The translations under genes were made by a program, and so were the position numbers. Source: Nocardia vinacea (lineage in GTDB: Bacteria; Actinomycetota; Actinomycetes; Mycobacteriales; Mycobacteriaceae). From it: a stretch of 64,000 bases of DNA. Shown here in pieces: positions 33,965-43,669 of this stretch (position 1 is the first letter of the stretch; each line of letters opens with the position of its first letter). The stretch is from NCBI RefSeq assembly GCF_035920345.1, contig NZ_CP109149.1, positions 6,448,001-6,512,000 on the forward strand, given 5' to 3'. The notes under the pieces are model-generated. The model had not been told where the DNA came from. It was given only the letters and a program-made list of their open reading frames with translations, and searched no databases.

Positions 33965-34290
33965 CGCGTACCTGTTTGCCCACAAGGCACGAAATAGCCG
34001 GCAACCCCATGTGTGAAGCGCAAATATTTGCGCGGCGCTCCCAGATAGGCCCAGTACGCATCCGGACTACGGGGCACAGCGCGCCCTGGGCGGGACCATG
34101 GTGGGCCGTGCGGATGACAGCGCGCGCCCGCCGATTGCCGCGCGGGCATTTGCCCGCCCCGCACGAAATAGTCGGTAATCCATGCGTGGCGCGCCAACAT
34201 ATGCGTAGCACCGCTCCCCGATCGGTCCCAGCGCGTACCGGTTGCCGGGCGCACCCCGTGCGGGACCATGGCGCACCCCGTGCGGGACCA
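33965..34290 (+). repeat. Diverged tandem duplication of about 180 bases
   Basis: This occupies the 417-base gap after the zinc transporter. Copy 1 (about 33975-34120) and copy 2 (about 34150-34290) share TTTGCCC, GCACGAAATAG(C/T)CGG(C/T)AA(C/T)C, a GCGCTCCC/CGCTCCCC block, CCCAG and GCGGGACCATGG. Identity is roughly 70 per cent by eye. No gene is supported here. Confidence 0.6.
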
Positions 34291-34320
34291 TGGCGCACCC
34301 CGTGCGGGACCATGGCGCAC
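34249..34320 (+). repeat. 22-bp tandem repeat, 3.3 copies
   Basis: Exact copies at 34249, 34271 and 34293 begin GCGCACCCCGTGCGGGACCA; the last partial copy is GCGCAC. It seems to have grown out of the end of the neighbouring duplicated unit. Confidence 0.92.
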
Positions 34321-34355
34321 AGGCCAGGTGCTCGCGCTGGGCGAGCACCTGGCCT
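34321..34355 (-). terminator. 15-bp perfect hairpin
   Basis: Arms AGGCCAGGTGCTCGC and GCGAGCACCTGGCCT around GCTGG, 10 bases past the stop of the minus-strand membrane protein. Likely its terminator. Confidence 0.7.
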
Positions 34356-34365
34356 GTGCGGTGGA

Positions 34366-34887
34366 TCAGGCCGTGAACAGGGCGATCAGGACCACGATCG
34401 AACCACCGAAGACGATGACGTGGCGCAGGTTCTGGAGATACGGGGTCACCCAGCGGGGGAAGGCGGCTCCGGCCACGTCGAGGAGGTTCCGGACGTCGAT
34501 GCGGGCCAGTTCCGGGTCGCCCTTGCGGGCGAAGGCGGCCTGGACGCTCTTGGCGGCCGTCAGGTTGCTGTACAGGATCGCGACATTGCCGAGCAGAACC
34601 AGCACCTGGAAGACCAACGACAGCGTCCGGCCCCAGTCGTTGCCCGCCAGATTCAGCACGGCCATCGCGGTCATCACCAGCGCGATCCCGACCGGGGCCC
34701 AAGTCTCATGGCCACCGGCGTCGAACCGCATACCGTTCTCCGCGAGGACCCCGGGGCGCACATCCTGACGGGCCAATTCGGCATCGGCGGCGGTCTGGGC
34801 GGCGGCCCCGTAGCGGTGGCGTACCAGCGGGATGCTGACGAAGGCGAGAGCGATCAGCAGCTGGGCGACGGCGGCGACGGTCATCAT
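34366..34887 (-). CDS. Conserved membrane protein of unknown function
   Basis: A 173-residue protein with about four hydrophobic segments (3-22, 65-85, 92-110, 152-170). A polar loop follows the first. No catalytic motif is recognised. The start is ATG-ATG. Flanked by a terminator hairpin and by the divergent acyl-CoA dehydrogenase gene, it is probably a single-gene unit. Confidence 0.75.
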   Translation of the reverse strand: MMTVAAVAQLLIALAFVSIPLVRHRYGAAAQTAADAELARQDVRPGVLAENGMRFDAGGHETWAPVGIALVMTAMAVLNLAGNDWGRTLSLVFQVLVLLGNVAILYSNLTAAKSVQAAFARKGDPELARIDVRNLLDVAGAAFPRWVTPYLQNLRHVIVFGGSIVVLIALFTA

Positions 34888-35120
34888 GGCGATTTCTCCT
34901 CATCGAGTTGTTCGTCGAGTGGGCTCCTCGAATGACCGAACGATCTCCCGCCGCGCTGACAGCGCGCTGACACCTGGTCGGCCCGCGCTGACATCAGGAA
35001 TCAGCGCAGGTAAACAGGGACATAGCGGCCGATTACCTTGTTTGATGGCAGTCGCCTTCAGTCGCACTGCCTCGGTTTCGTATGCTCGACCCACGCGCCC
35101 CATCGAACGAATGGTGACCA

Positions 35121-36290
35121 ATGATCGACTTCACGATTCCCGCCGAACTCGCCGCCGAACGCGACCGGGTCCGACAGTTCGTCATCGACAAGATCGTCCC
35201 CTTCGAGCGCGATCCGCGACTCACCTCGCACGGCCCCACCGACGAACTGCGCCAGGAACTCGTCGAGCTGGCCCGCGCGGAGAAACTGCTGACCGTGCAG
35301 GCCCCCGAGGCCCTCGGCGGGCGCGGCCTCACCCATATCGAGCAGGCCGTGATCTACGAGGCGGCGGGCTGGTCCACCCTCGGCCCGGTCGCCATGAACT
35401 GCGCCGCGCCCGACGAGGGCAATATGTTCCTGCTCTCCAAGATCGCCAACCCGGAACAGGTCGAGCGCCACCTCGCACCCGCCGTCGCCGGACACCGGCG
35501 CACCGTCTTCGCCATGACCGAACCGGACGGCGCGGGTTCGGATCCGAATCAGCTGGCCACCGAGGCCGTCTTCGACGGCGAGAACTTCACCATCAACGGC
35601 CGCAAATGGCTCATCACCGGCGCGGACGGCGCGAAGACCTGGATCATCATGGCACGGGTCGCACCGAACCCCCATGTGCCCGACGGCCCGACGCTGTTCC
35701 TGACCGAGGGCGACCAGCCCGGCATCGTCATCGAACGCACCATGAACACCATGGACCGCAATTACGTCGGCGGTCACGGCGTGGTGCGCTTCGAAAATCT
35801 GGTGCTGCCCAAGGACGCGCTGCTCGGCGAGACCGGTAAGGCGCTGCGCTACGCCCAGCTGCGACTGGCCCCGGCCCGGCTCACCCACTGCATGCGCTGG
35901 CTCGGTGCGGCCGAACGCGCACAGTCCATCGCCGTCGAATACGCCAGGACCCGCACCGCCTTCGGCAAACCGATCGGCGACCACGAAGGCGTGTCGTTCA
36001 TGCTGGCCGATAACGAGATCGCACTGCATCAGTGCCGCCTCACCATCTGGCACGCCTGCTGGCTGATGGACCAGGGCGAGAAGGCCAGGCACGAGAGCTC
36101 GATCGCGAAGGCATACGTCTCCGAGGAGCTGTTCAAGGTCGCCGACCGCTGCGTCCAGGTGCTCGGTGGCATCGGCATCAGCGATGAGACGGTCGTCGAA
36201 ATGATCTTTCGCGACATGCGCGCCTTCCGTCTTTACGACGGCCCCACCGAGGTACACAAATACGCCATCGGCCGCCATGTGCTGGGTTGA
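35121..36290 (+). CDS. Acyl-CoA dehydrogenase
   Basis: A 389-residue full-length acyl-CoA dehydrogenase. Visible: AMTEPDGAGSDPNQLAT (FAD/substrate loop), INGRKWLITGADGA, RTAFGKPIGDHEGVSFMLAD, VLGGIGISDETVVE, and a C-terminus DGPTEVHKYAIGRHVLG with the family catalytic Glu region. The substrate is unknown. It is separated by a family A repeat from an enoyl-CoA hydratase in the same direction, so the two may act in one beta-oxidation route. No KstR box is seen upstream. Confidence 0.93.
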   Translation: MIDFTIPAELAAERDRVRQFVIDKIVPFERDPRLTSHGPTDELRQELVELARAEKLLTVQAPEALGGRGLTHIEQAVIYEAAGWSTLGPVAMNCAAPDEGNMFLLSKIANPEQVERHLAPAVAGHRRTVFAMTEPDGAGSDPNQLATEAVFDGENFTINGRKWLITGADGAKTWIIMARVAPNPHVPDGPTLFLTEGDQPGIVIERTMNTMDRNYVGGHGVVRFENLVLPKDALLGETGKALRYAQLRLAPARLTHCMRWLGAAERAQSIAVEYARTRTAFGKPIGDHEGVSFMLADNEIALHQCRLTIWHACWLMDQGEKARHESSIAKAYVSEELFKVADRCVQVLGGIGISDETVVEMIFRDMRAFRLYDGPTEVHKYAIGRHVLG

Positions 36291-36294
36291 ATGG

Positions 36295-36472
36295 CAGCGC
36301 CTTCGGCGCTGCGTGTTCGCGGCCCCTGGTGTCTCGCGTCCGAGCCGTCGAGACTCGCGACTTCGTCGCATGCGCTTCGACGACTCGGCTGTGTTCGATG
36401 GCCGCGCCTTCGGCGCGGACGCGAGACGGGCCGCGAACGTCGCTCGTAAGACTCGCTCCGTGGGGGTGATCA
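36295..36472 (-). repeat. Family A repeat, single unit, reverse orientation
   Basis: The small stem (GCAGCGCC), the hairpin arm GTCTCGCGTCCGAGCCGTCG and the unit head ending in CTCGTAAGACTCGCTCCG appear in reverse order relative to 27941-28360. One hairpin arm is split by about 27 inserted bases that contain their own GCCGCGCC/GGCGCGG stem. Confidence 0.8.
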
Positions 36473-36535
36473 GTGCTTGAACGGCCTTCGTCGGGACGGG
36501 CACGCAGCCGCGCGGGTCGACTACCATCCAGTGAC

Positions 36536-37345
36536 ATGAGTTCGGAACTGCTCGTCGATGTCTCCGCGGGCATCGCCGTCCTCACGCTCAATAGACCCGC
36601 ACAGCAGAATGCCGTCACGCCGGCCATGGCCGCCGAATTGAGTGCGGCACTACAGCGATGCGATGTCGAGGATGCAATTCGCGCGGTCATCATTACCGGC
36701 ACGGCGCCCGCGTTCTGCGCGGGCGCGGATCTGTCCAACCGGGTCGGCGAGGTCAGCGCGACCATCGAACCGGCGCCGTGGCGGGTGCGCAAACCGGTGA
36801 TCGCGGCGGTGAACGGGCATGCGGTCGGTATCGGACTCGCGCTGGCCCTGCAATGCGATCTGCGGTACATGGCACAGGACGCCGTCTACGGACTCAATCA
36901 GGTGCGTCGCGGGGTACTCGCCGACGGCTACGCGCACTGGACGCTGCCGCGGCTGGTCGGCATGGCCAATGCCGCCGACATCATGCTGACCGGTCGCACC
37001 TTCGATGGCGACGAGGCCAAGGCCATGGGCCTGGCCAATGGCTGCCTGCCCGCGGGCGAGGTGCTGCCGACGGCACTCGCCATCGCCCACGACATCGCGA
37101 ATGGGGCGGCGCCGCTGCCGGTGGCACTGTCGAAGCGGCTGCTATGGGAGAGCCTCGGCATGAGCCCGGCCATGGTCGGTCAACTGGAGACCGATCTGAA
37201 CGAGCACGTCGGCAAGAGCATCGACGGTGGTGAGGCGATGGCGGCCTTCCGGGATCGCCGTCAGCCCAATTGGACCGGCAGAATCAGCGAGGAATGGCCG
37301 GCCTGGGACAGCAAGGGCGAAAACCAACGGCCCAGCCTGGATTGA
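36536..37345 (+). CDS. Enoyl-CoA hydratase/isomerase family protein
   Basis: A 269-residue crotonase-fold protein. AFCAGADLSNRVG forms the first oxyanion-hole region, and KPVIAAVNGHAVGIGLALALQCDLRYMA the second. The usual catalytic Glu region around LNQVRRGVLADG differs from classical hydratases, so it may be an isomerase or have another activity. The ATG follows a GT-rich stretch; longer readings run back into the family A repeat. Confidence 0.88.
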   Translation: MSSELLVDVSAGIAVLTLNRPAQQNAVTPAMAAELSAALQRCDVEDAIRAVIITGTAPAFCAGADLSNRVGEVSATIEPAPWRVRKPVIAAVNGHAVGIGLALALQCDLRYMAQDAVYGLNQVRRGVLADGYAHWTLPRLVGMANAADIMLTGRTFDGDEAKAMGLANGCLPAGEVLPTALAIAHDIANGAAPLPVALSKRLLWESLGMSPAMVGQLETDLNEHVGKSIDGGEAMAAFRDRRQPNWTGRISEEWPAWDSKGENQRPSLD

Positions 37346-37354
37346 CTCGCTTGC

Positions 37355-37633
37355 TTACGCGCGGCCGCCGATCAGGATGAGCAGAAAAACGATCGCCATG
37401 CAGACCATGAGGATCGTGCCGACAACGCCGAGGACGTAGCCGACCAGCACCTGGGCGCGGCCGCCGTAACCGCCGTGGGATTCCTCGATCTGGTCGAGCG
37501 CGCGTCTGCCGAGCGCCCACGCCACCGGTCCCAGCACACCGCAGCAGAACACACTCGCCGCACCGAGCGCCAGCACGGCCGTCGCATGCGGATGCTCGAT
37601 CGTCTCCTTGGGAGCCTGGTTCGGGATGACCAC
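37355..37633 (-). CDS. Small DUF4190-type membrane protein
   Basis: A 92-residue protein with two hydrophobic segments (about 17-40 and 62-88). Between them is GRRALDQIEESHGGYGGRAQVLVGYVLGVVGT, typical of DUF4190 proteins. Function unknown. It is convergent with the enoyl-CoA hydratase gene, 9 bases apart. Confidence 0.82.
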   Translation of the reverse strand: MVIPNQAPKETIEHPHATAVLALGAASVFCCGVLGPVAWALGRRALDQIEESHGGYGGRAQVLVGYVLGVVGTILMVCMAIVFLLILIGGRA

Positions 37634-37780
37634 GAGTCGAATTCTACGGGGCCGGAGTCGATTTGCGGTTCAACCCCGGCAGCCGATTCGTCCGATCGAC
37701 CGCGATCGCTGACTTGCGGTCCGCCCGTTGCGGTTCGAACCCGTCGCCGATTCGCCGGCGAGCCAGCCGGCTTCCGGGGC

Positions 37781-38758
37781 TCAGGCCCGGCGCTGACGCG
37801 CGATCTCGGAGAGTACGACGCCGGCCGCCACGGAAGCGTTCAACGATTCCACCGGACCCGCCATCGGGATGCCGAGGATCGAATCACAGGTCTCGCGAAC
37901 CAGCCGGGACAGGCCCTTGCCCTCCGAACCGACCACGATCACGGTGGGAATGCTGCCGTCGAAATCATCGAGAATGGTGTCACCGCCCGCGTCCATACCG
38001 ACGATCTGGAACCCCCGCGAAGCCCAATCCTTCAGTGTGCGAGTGAGATTTGTCGCGCGAGCGACCGGAAGCCGGGCGGCGGCACCGGCACTGGTCCGCC
38101 AGGCCACCGCGGTCACGCTCGCGCTGCGCCGCTGCGGAATCAACACACCCTGGCCACCGAAGGCGGCCACCGAACGGATCACCGCGCCGAGATTGCGCGG
38201 ATCGGAAATATTGTCCAGCGCCACCAGCAGCGCGGGTTCGGCCGAATCCTGGACCCGCGCAACCAGATCATCCGGATGGGCGTACCGATAGGGCGGCACC
38301 TGCAGCGCAACACCCTGATGCAGTCCGTTGGCGCTCAGCCGATCCAGGTCGGTGCGCGGCACCTCGAGGATCGAAATTCCCGCATCTGCGGCAATCTTCA
38401 CACTTTCGGTGAGCCGGTCGTCGTTCTCGGTGCCAACCGCGACGTACAGCGCGGTCGCGGGCACACCCGCACGCAGACATTCGACGACCGGATTGCGGCC
38501 GAGCACCATCTCCGGACCGTCGTCGCTCTTGCGTCCGGCCGGGCGCGTGCCACCGCGCGGCCCCGGCCTGCCTTGCGCGGCGGCCTTCGCCTTTGCCGCC
38601 GCACGCTTGGCGGCGGGATGTTTGGTGCGCGCCTCGGCGGGCGGGGTCGCACCGCGCGGTTCCAGACCGCGCCGACGCTGTCCACCCGAGCCGACGACCG
38701 CGCCCTTCTTGCTGCTGCCCTTACGAATCGCGCCTCGACGCTGCGAATTACCTGCCAT
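37781..38758 (-). CDS. rlmB: SpoU-family rRNA 2'-O-methyltransferase (RlmB-like)
   Basis: About 325 residues. The N-terminal 80 are basic and Ala/Arg/Lys/Gly-rich. The SpoU substrate-binding domain ([16 protein letters not shown]) and SPOUT catalytic domain follow, with motifs [29 protein letters not shown] and [16 protein letters not shown]. It is expected to methylate a 23S rRNA guanosine. The ATG shares a base with the cysS stop; this cysS-rlmB order is common in actinobacteria. Confidence 0.93.
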   Translation of the reverse strand: MAGNSQRRGAIRKGSSKKGAVVGSGGQRRRGLEPRGATPPAEARTKHPAAKRAAAKAKAAAQGRPGPRGGTRPAGRKSDDGPEMVLGRNPVVECLRAGVPATALYVAVGTENDDRLTESVKIAADAGISILEVPRTDLDRLSANGLHQGVALQVPPYRYAHPDDLVARVQDSAEPALLVALDNISDPRNLGAVIRSVAAFGGQGVLIPQRRSASVTAVAWRTSAGAAARLPVARATNLTRTLKDWASRGFQIVGMDAGGDTILDDFDGSIPTVIVVGSEGKGLSRLVRETCDSILGIPMAGPVESLNASVAAGVVLSEIARQRRA

Positions 38759-40185
38759 CAGTTCGCCTTTCCACGCTGTACCGCGCCCGGCGAATGCTGT
38801 GCCGCGCCCAGCGACCATTCCGGACCCTGTGCGGTATCTGTCACTTCGATTCCGGCGGCCTGCAACCGGTCCCGCGCCGCATCGGCGCTGGCCCAGTCCT
38901 TCGCGGCGCGCGCCTGCTGGCGGCGGTCGAGTTCGGCACGCACCAGGACGTCCAGGGCATCCAGCGCCACGGAATTGTCCTGTGGGGTGTACCACTGAGG
39001 GTCGAACGGGCAGACGCCGAGGATATTGAGCATGGCCCGGACCTGCCCGGCCAATTCGACCGCCTCATCGATCGCGCCCGACTCCAGCGCCTTATTGCCC
39101 TCGTGCACAACACGGTGCACCTCGGCCAGGGCCCGCGGAATCGCAAGATCGTCGTCGAGCGCCTCGGCGAACGCATCGGTCCACTTGCCGACCGCGATCT
39201 CACCGGCCCGCTCGGCCACCCGATGTACGAACGCCTCGATGCGCTGATACGAGGCCGCGGCATCGGAGAGCGCCTTATCCGAGTACTCCAGCATCGAGCG
39301 GTAGTGCGCGCTGCCCAGGTAGAACCGAAGTTCAACGGCCCGAACCTTTTTCAGCACATTAGGCACCGAGAGCACATTGCCGAGCGATTTGGACATCTTC
39401 TCGCCGCCCATGGTCACCCAGCCGTTGTGCAGCCAGTACTGCGCGAAACCGGCACCGGCCGCCTTGGACTGGGCGATCTCGTTCTCGTGGTGCGGGAAGA
39501 CCAGATCCATTCCGCCGCAATGGATATCGAATTCGGAGCCGAGGTAGAACTCGGCCATCGCGGAGCATTCCAGATGCCAGCCGGGCCGACCGGGACCCCA
39601 CGGCGACGGCCAGGTCGGCTCGCCGGGTTTGGCGGCCTTCCACAGCGTGAAGTCGCGCGGATCGCGCTTGCCCGCACCGGCGCTCTCACCCTGGTGCACG
39701 TCATCGAGTTTGTGCCCGGAGAGGCTGCCGTATTCCGGATAGCTGACCACGTCGAAGTAGACGTTGCCCTCCGAGGCATAGGCGTGCCCGCGTTCGATCA
39801 GCCGCTGCATCAGATCGATCATCTGGGTGATATGGCCGGTCGCGCGTGGCTCTACCGAAGGCGGCAGTACGCCGAGGGTTTGGTAGGCGTTGTCGAAGGC
39901 GCGCTCGTAGGTGGAGGCCCATTCCCACCAGGGCCGACCCGCTTCGGCGGCCTTGGTCAGGATCTTGTCCTCGATATCGGTGACATTGCGGATGAACCAC
40001 ACGTCGTAATCGTGTGCGAGTAGCCAGCGCCGTAGTACGTCGAATGCGACTCCGCTGCGCACATGGCCGATATGTGGTTCCCCCTGCACGGTGGCGCCAC
40101 AGAGGTACACCGAGGCACGGCCGGGGACCAGTGGCGCGAAATCGCGCATGGTCCGCGTGTCGGTGTCAAAAAGGCGCAGAGTCAC
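38758..40185 (-). CDS. cysS: Cysteinyl-tRNA synthetase
   Basis: Charges tRNA-Cys with cysteine. The 475-residue class I synthetase has the HIGH motif in [15 protein letters not shown] in [11 protein letters not shown], and zinc ligands in [17 protein letters not shown] and [10 protein letters not shown]. The GTG start gives the usual N-terminus TLRLFDT. Part of the conserved block ispD-ispF-cysS-rlmB. Confidence 0.97.
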   Translation of the reverse strand: MTLRLFDTDTRTMRDFAPLVPGRASVYLCGATVQGEPHIGHVRSGVAFDVLRRWLLAHDYDVWFIRNVTDIEDKILTKAAEAGRPWWEWASTYERAFDNAYQTLGVLPPSVEPRATGHITQMIDLMQRLIERGHAYASEGNVYFDVVSYPEYGSLSGHKLDDVHQGESAGAGKRDPRDFTLWKAAKPGEPTWPSPWGPGRPGWHLECSAMAEFYLGSEFDIHCGGMDLVFPHHENEIAQSKAAGAGFAQYWLHNGWVTMGGEKMSKSLGNVLSVPNVLKKVRAVELRFYLGSAHYRSMLEYSDKALSDAAASYQRIEAFVHRVAERAGEIAVGKWTDAFAEALDDDLAIPRALAEVHRVVHEGNKALESGAIDEAVELAGQVRAMLNILGVCPFDPQWYTPQDNSVALDALDVLVRAELDRRQQARAAKDWASADAARDRLQAAGIEVTDTAQGPEWSLGAAQHSPGAVQRGKAN

Positions 40186-40249
40186 GGAAGTCGATCCTAG
40201 CTGGTAGATAAGGCCGTTCACGGAGCGGCTCAGGTCGGCGGGAGCTGGA

Positions 40250-40723
40250 TCAGCGACACTCTTGTAGCAGGGCGGTAGCCACTGCCGCAATGCCCTCGCC
40301 GCGACCGGTCAGCCCGAGGCCGTCGGTTGTGGTGCCCGACACCGAGATCGGGGCGCCGAGCAGCTCGCCGAGCACCTCTTGGGCCTCGGCACGACGCGGT
40401 CCGATCTTCGGCCGATTGCCGATCACCTGGACCGCCGCGTTGACTATTTCGAAGTCCGCCTCGTCAAGGAGCCTTCGCACTTCTTTGAGCATGGCCGCGC
40501 CGGAAACGCCTGCCCATTCCGGCCGTCCGGTGCCGAAAACCGCGCCGACATCGCCGAGTCCGGCCGCGGAAAGCAGCGCATCGCACAGTGCGTGCGCGGC
40601 GACATCGCCGTCGGAATGTCCGGCGCAGCCGTCGTCGCCGTCGAAGAGGAGACCCGCCATCCAGCACGGCCTGCCCGCTTCGATGGGATGGACATCGCTG
40701 CCGATGCCGACGCGCATACTCAT
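40250..40723 (-). CDS. ispF: 2-C-methyl-D-erythritol 2,4-cyclodiphosphate synthase
   Basis: Fifth enzyme of the MEP isoprenoid pathway. The 157-residue protein shows GIGSDVHP with the metal-binding Asp and His, [17 protein letters not shown] with the third metal ligand, and C-terminal [17 protein letters not shown]. The ATG overlaps the ispD stop by four bases. Confidence 0.97.
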   Translation of the reverse strand: MSMRVGIGSDVHPIEAGRPCWMAGLLFDGDDGCAGHSDGDVAAHALCDALLSAAGLGDVGAVFGTGRPEWAGVSGAAMLKEVRRLLDEADFEIVNAAVQVIGNRPKIGPRRAEAQEVLGELLGAPISVSGTTTDGLGLTGRGEGIAAVATALLQECR

Positions 40724-41424
40724 GACCGGCCCGCCATCCGCGCACCGTCCAGCACGGCATTTGCCAGCAGCAGATCGAGCCGGGTGGTGATCTTGAAAGC
40801 CATGGGGTCGCCCGGAATGGTGCGGACCCGGGTGCCGAGCAGTTCGACCAGCCCGGCGTCATCGGTGGCCTGCAGGCGCTCATCGGCATAGGCCGCGCGC
40901 AGCAAGTCGGCGGCGAAACCCTGCGGAGTCTGAATGGCGCGCAGACCGGCGCGGTCGGGCGTACCGGTGACCTCACCGCGCGCGTCGACGGATTTGATGG
41001 TGTCGACCACCGGCAATGCGGGCACCACGGCTTCGGCACCGGCGCGCAGTTCCGCGACGACCCGGGCGATCAGCTCGGGCGGGGTCAATGCGCGGGCGGC
41101 GTCGTGCACGAGGAAGTGGGCGGCATGGGGGGCGGCGGCGATACCGCAGCGCACCGAATCGGTGCGCTCGGCGCCGCCGATGACCACGCGCACCGACTCC
41201 GAGGGCGGCAGCAGGGCAACGGCGCTCTCGACGAGTTCGGTGGGGACCATCACGATGATCCGGTCGACCGCCCCGGAGGCGATCAGGCCGTCGACGGCCA
41301 GCCGGACCATAGGTGTGCCGCCGACCGTGACGAACGCCTTGGGTGTCGATTCACCCAGACGAACGCCACGGCCGGCGGCAGGCACCAACGCAACGACGGA
41401 TCCGTCGTTGTTAGAAACGTTCAC
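40720..41424 (-). CDS. ispD: 2-C-methyl-D-erythritol 4-phosphate cytidylyltransferase
   Basis: Third enzyme of the MEP pathway, attaching CMP to methylerythritol phosphate. 234 residues, with [23 protein letters not shown] (nucleotide-binding loop), [19 protein letters not shown] and [13 protein letters not shown] start two bases after the carD stop; carD, ispD and ispF look like one transcript. Confidence 0.96.
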   Translation of the reverse strand: MNVSNNDGSVVALVPAAGRGVRLGESTPKAFVTVGGTPMVRLAVDGLIASGAVDRIIVMVPTELVESAVALLPPSESVRVVIGGAERTDSVRCGIAAAPHAAHFLVHDAARALTPPELIARVVAELRAGAEAVVPALPVVDTIKSVDARGEVTGTPDRAGLRAIQTPQGFAADLLRAAYADERLQATDDAGLVELLGTRVRTIPGDPMAFKITTRLDLLLANAVLDGARMAGRS

Positions 41425-41426
41425 GG

Positions 41427-42234
<808 letters not shown>

Positions 42235-42657
42235 GCCACCACGGAGCGAGTCTTACGAGCGACCCGTTCGCGACCCGTCTCGCGTCCGAGCCGTCGAAGC
42301 GCGTGCGCCGCACGTGTAGGACTCGACCATCGGGCGCGTGCGCATCGGTGGCCGAACGATCCACCATCAGTGACTCCAACGGAGCGAGTCTTACGAGCGA
42401 CCCGTTCGCGACCCGTCTCGCGTCCGAGTCGCTGAAGTGCCTGCGCTGCACGTGTAGGACTCGACCATCCGGCCCGTGCGCATCGGCGGCCGAACGATCC
42501 ACCATCAACGACCCCAACGGAGCGAGTCTTACGAGCGACCCGTTCGCGGCCCGTCTCGCGTCCGAGCCGTCGAAGCGCATGCGCCGCAGGCGCAAGTCTC
42601 GACGGCTCGGACGCGAGACACCAGGGGCCGCGAACACGCAGCGCCGCAGGCGCTGCA
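42235..42657 (+). repeat. Family A repeat cluster, three units plus terminal hairpin
   Basis: Units open near 42243, 42381 and 42519, a regular 138-base period (46 codons, so frames are preserved). The final hairpin has perfect 21-base arms at 42553-42573 and 42599-42619 with a 25-base loop, then the GCAGCGCC stem. Sequence and order match 27941-28360 closely. Confidence 0.9.
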
Positions 42658-42760
42658 ATTAGACAGAGCCCGCGCGCCCGCGCTGCGGAGGCTACTACTA
42701 CGCTGCCTAGTTACTACTCTCCCTAGCGGAGTGAGCCCGGTCGACATGGAGGGACAACCC

Positions 42761-43489
42761 GTGACTGCCCTGAAAGCTGTGACCGCCTCGACAGGGGCGC
42801 GTCGTCGCATGGTTTCGGTTGCCGTGCTCGCCGCCGGAGCGGCGCTCGTGCTGTCCGGCTGTAGTGCAGGCCAGATCTCGCAGACCGCGACCCAGGTCGC
42901 CGCGGTCAACGGCAATCACGCCGACATCGACCGGATCTCGCTGCGCAATGTGCACATCGTCTTCCCGGCCACGGGCACCGACTACACCAACGACAAGGGC
43001 GGCAAGGCGATCGTCGCGCTGTCGGTTGTCAACAACGGCGAGACCGTCACCGACGAGCTGACCAGCATCACCACCGACCTGGGCACCGTGAAGATCACCC
43101 CGCCCGCAGGCGCCTCGGCCTTCCGGATCGCCCCGCAGCAGACCATCGTCGCGGCGACCTCCCCCACCACCGCGACCGCCGCCAAGTCCGATGAGCACGG
43201 TGCGACGCCGAGCAGCTCCGCCGCGCCGACCACCAGCGCCGCGCCCGGCTCGCACGGCGCCGGCCCGGCCGACGACAAGACCGCCGTCGATCCGGAGAAG
43301 AAGCCGGGTCTGATCGAGATCACCGGTCTGACCAAGGACATCATCCCCGGCCTCACCTACCCGGTGACGTTCAACTTCAAGCAGAACGGCACCGTGACCG
43401 TGCAGGTCCCGGTCGACGCCGGTGCGGTCACCGAACGGCATGAGGGCCAGACCGCCGCGACCGAGGGCGAGCACAAGGGCGGCCACTGA
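42761..43489 (+). CDS. lpqE: LpqE-like lipoprotein
   Basis: A 242-residue secreted lipoprotein. Signal peptide with lipobox ALVLSGCSAG (Cys near 31), a beta-rich domain (IDRISLRNVHIVFPATG), and a low-complexity Ser/Ala/Thr/Pro linker (about 145-175) before LIEITGLTKDIIPGLTYPV. GTG at 42761 is preferred because GGAGGG lies seven bases upstream; an in-frame ATG five codons earlier lacks a site. The place between carD and radA matches Mtb Rv3584. Function unknown. Confidence 0.88.
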   Translation: MTALKAVTASTGARRRMVSVAVLAAGAALVLSGCSAGQISQTATQVAAVNGNHADIDRISLRNVHIVFPATGTDYTNDKGGKAIVALSVVNNGETVTDELTSITTDLGTVKITPPAGASAFRIAPQQTIVAATSPTTATAAKSDEHGATPSSSAAPTTSAAPGSHGAGPADDKTAVDPEKKPGLIEITGLTKDIIPGLTYPVTFNFKQNGTVTVQVPVDAGAVTERHEGQTAATEGEHKGGH

Positions 43490-43520
43490 TCAGATCTCCT
43501 GAGGGAGACTGCGCAGTAGG

Positions 43521-43579
43521 ATTGCCGACGCAACAACTGATCTCGTAAAGACATGGGTAACTCGTCGGGCACACCCAGC
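43521..43579 (-). repeat. Family C short repeat, copy 1
   Basis: Read on the minus strand it contains GTGCCCGACGAGTTACCCAT, then TTACGAGATCAG. It aligns at about 70 per cent with 52823-52880 in the opposite orientation. It lies between lpqE and radA. Confidence 0.5.
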
Positions 43580-43669
43580 ACTGTTCGAATGCCCGACCGC
43601 CGGTCCGGGTCATGACTTTCGAGGCACTCACGACCGGCAAAAGATTCGGAGAGGCGGGGGAGCGCGCCT

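Noticed and set aside
34832..35839. A plus-strand frame overlapping the start of the acyl-CoA dehydrogenase gene
   Set aside because: Out-of-frame shadow of the dehydrogenase; its product is Arg/His/Pro-rich without family resemblance.
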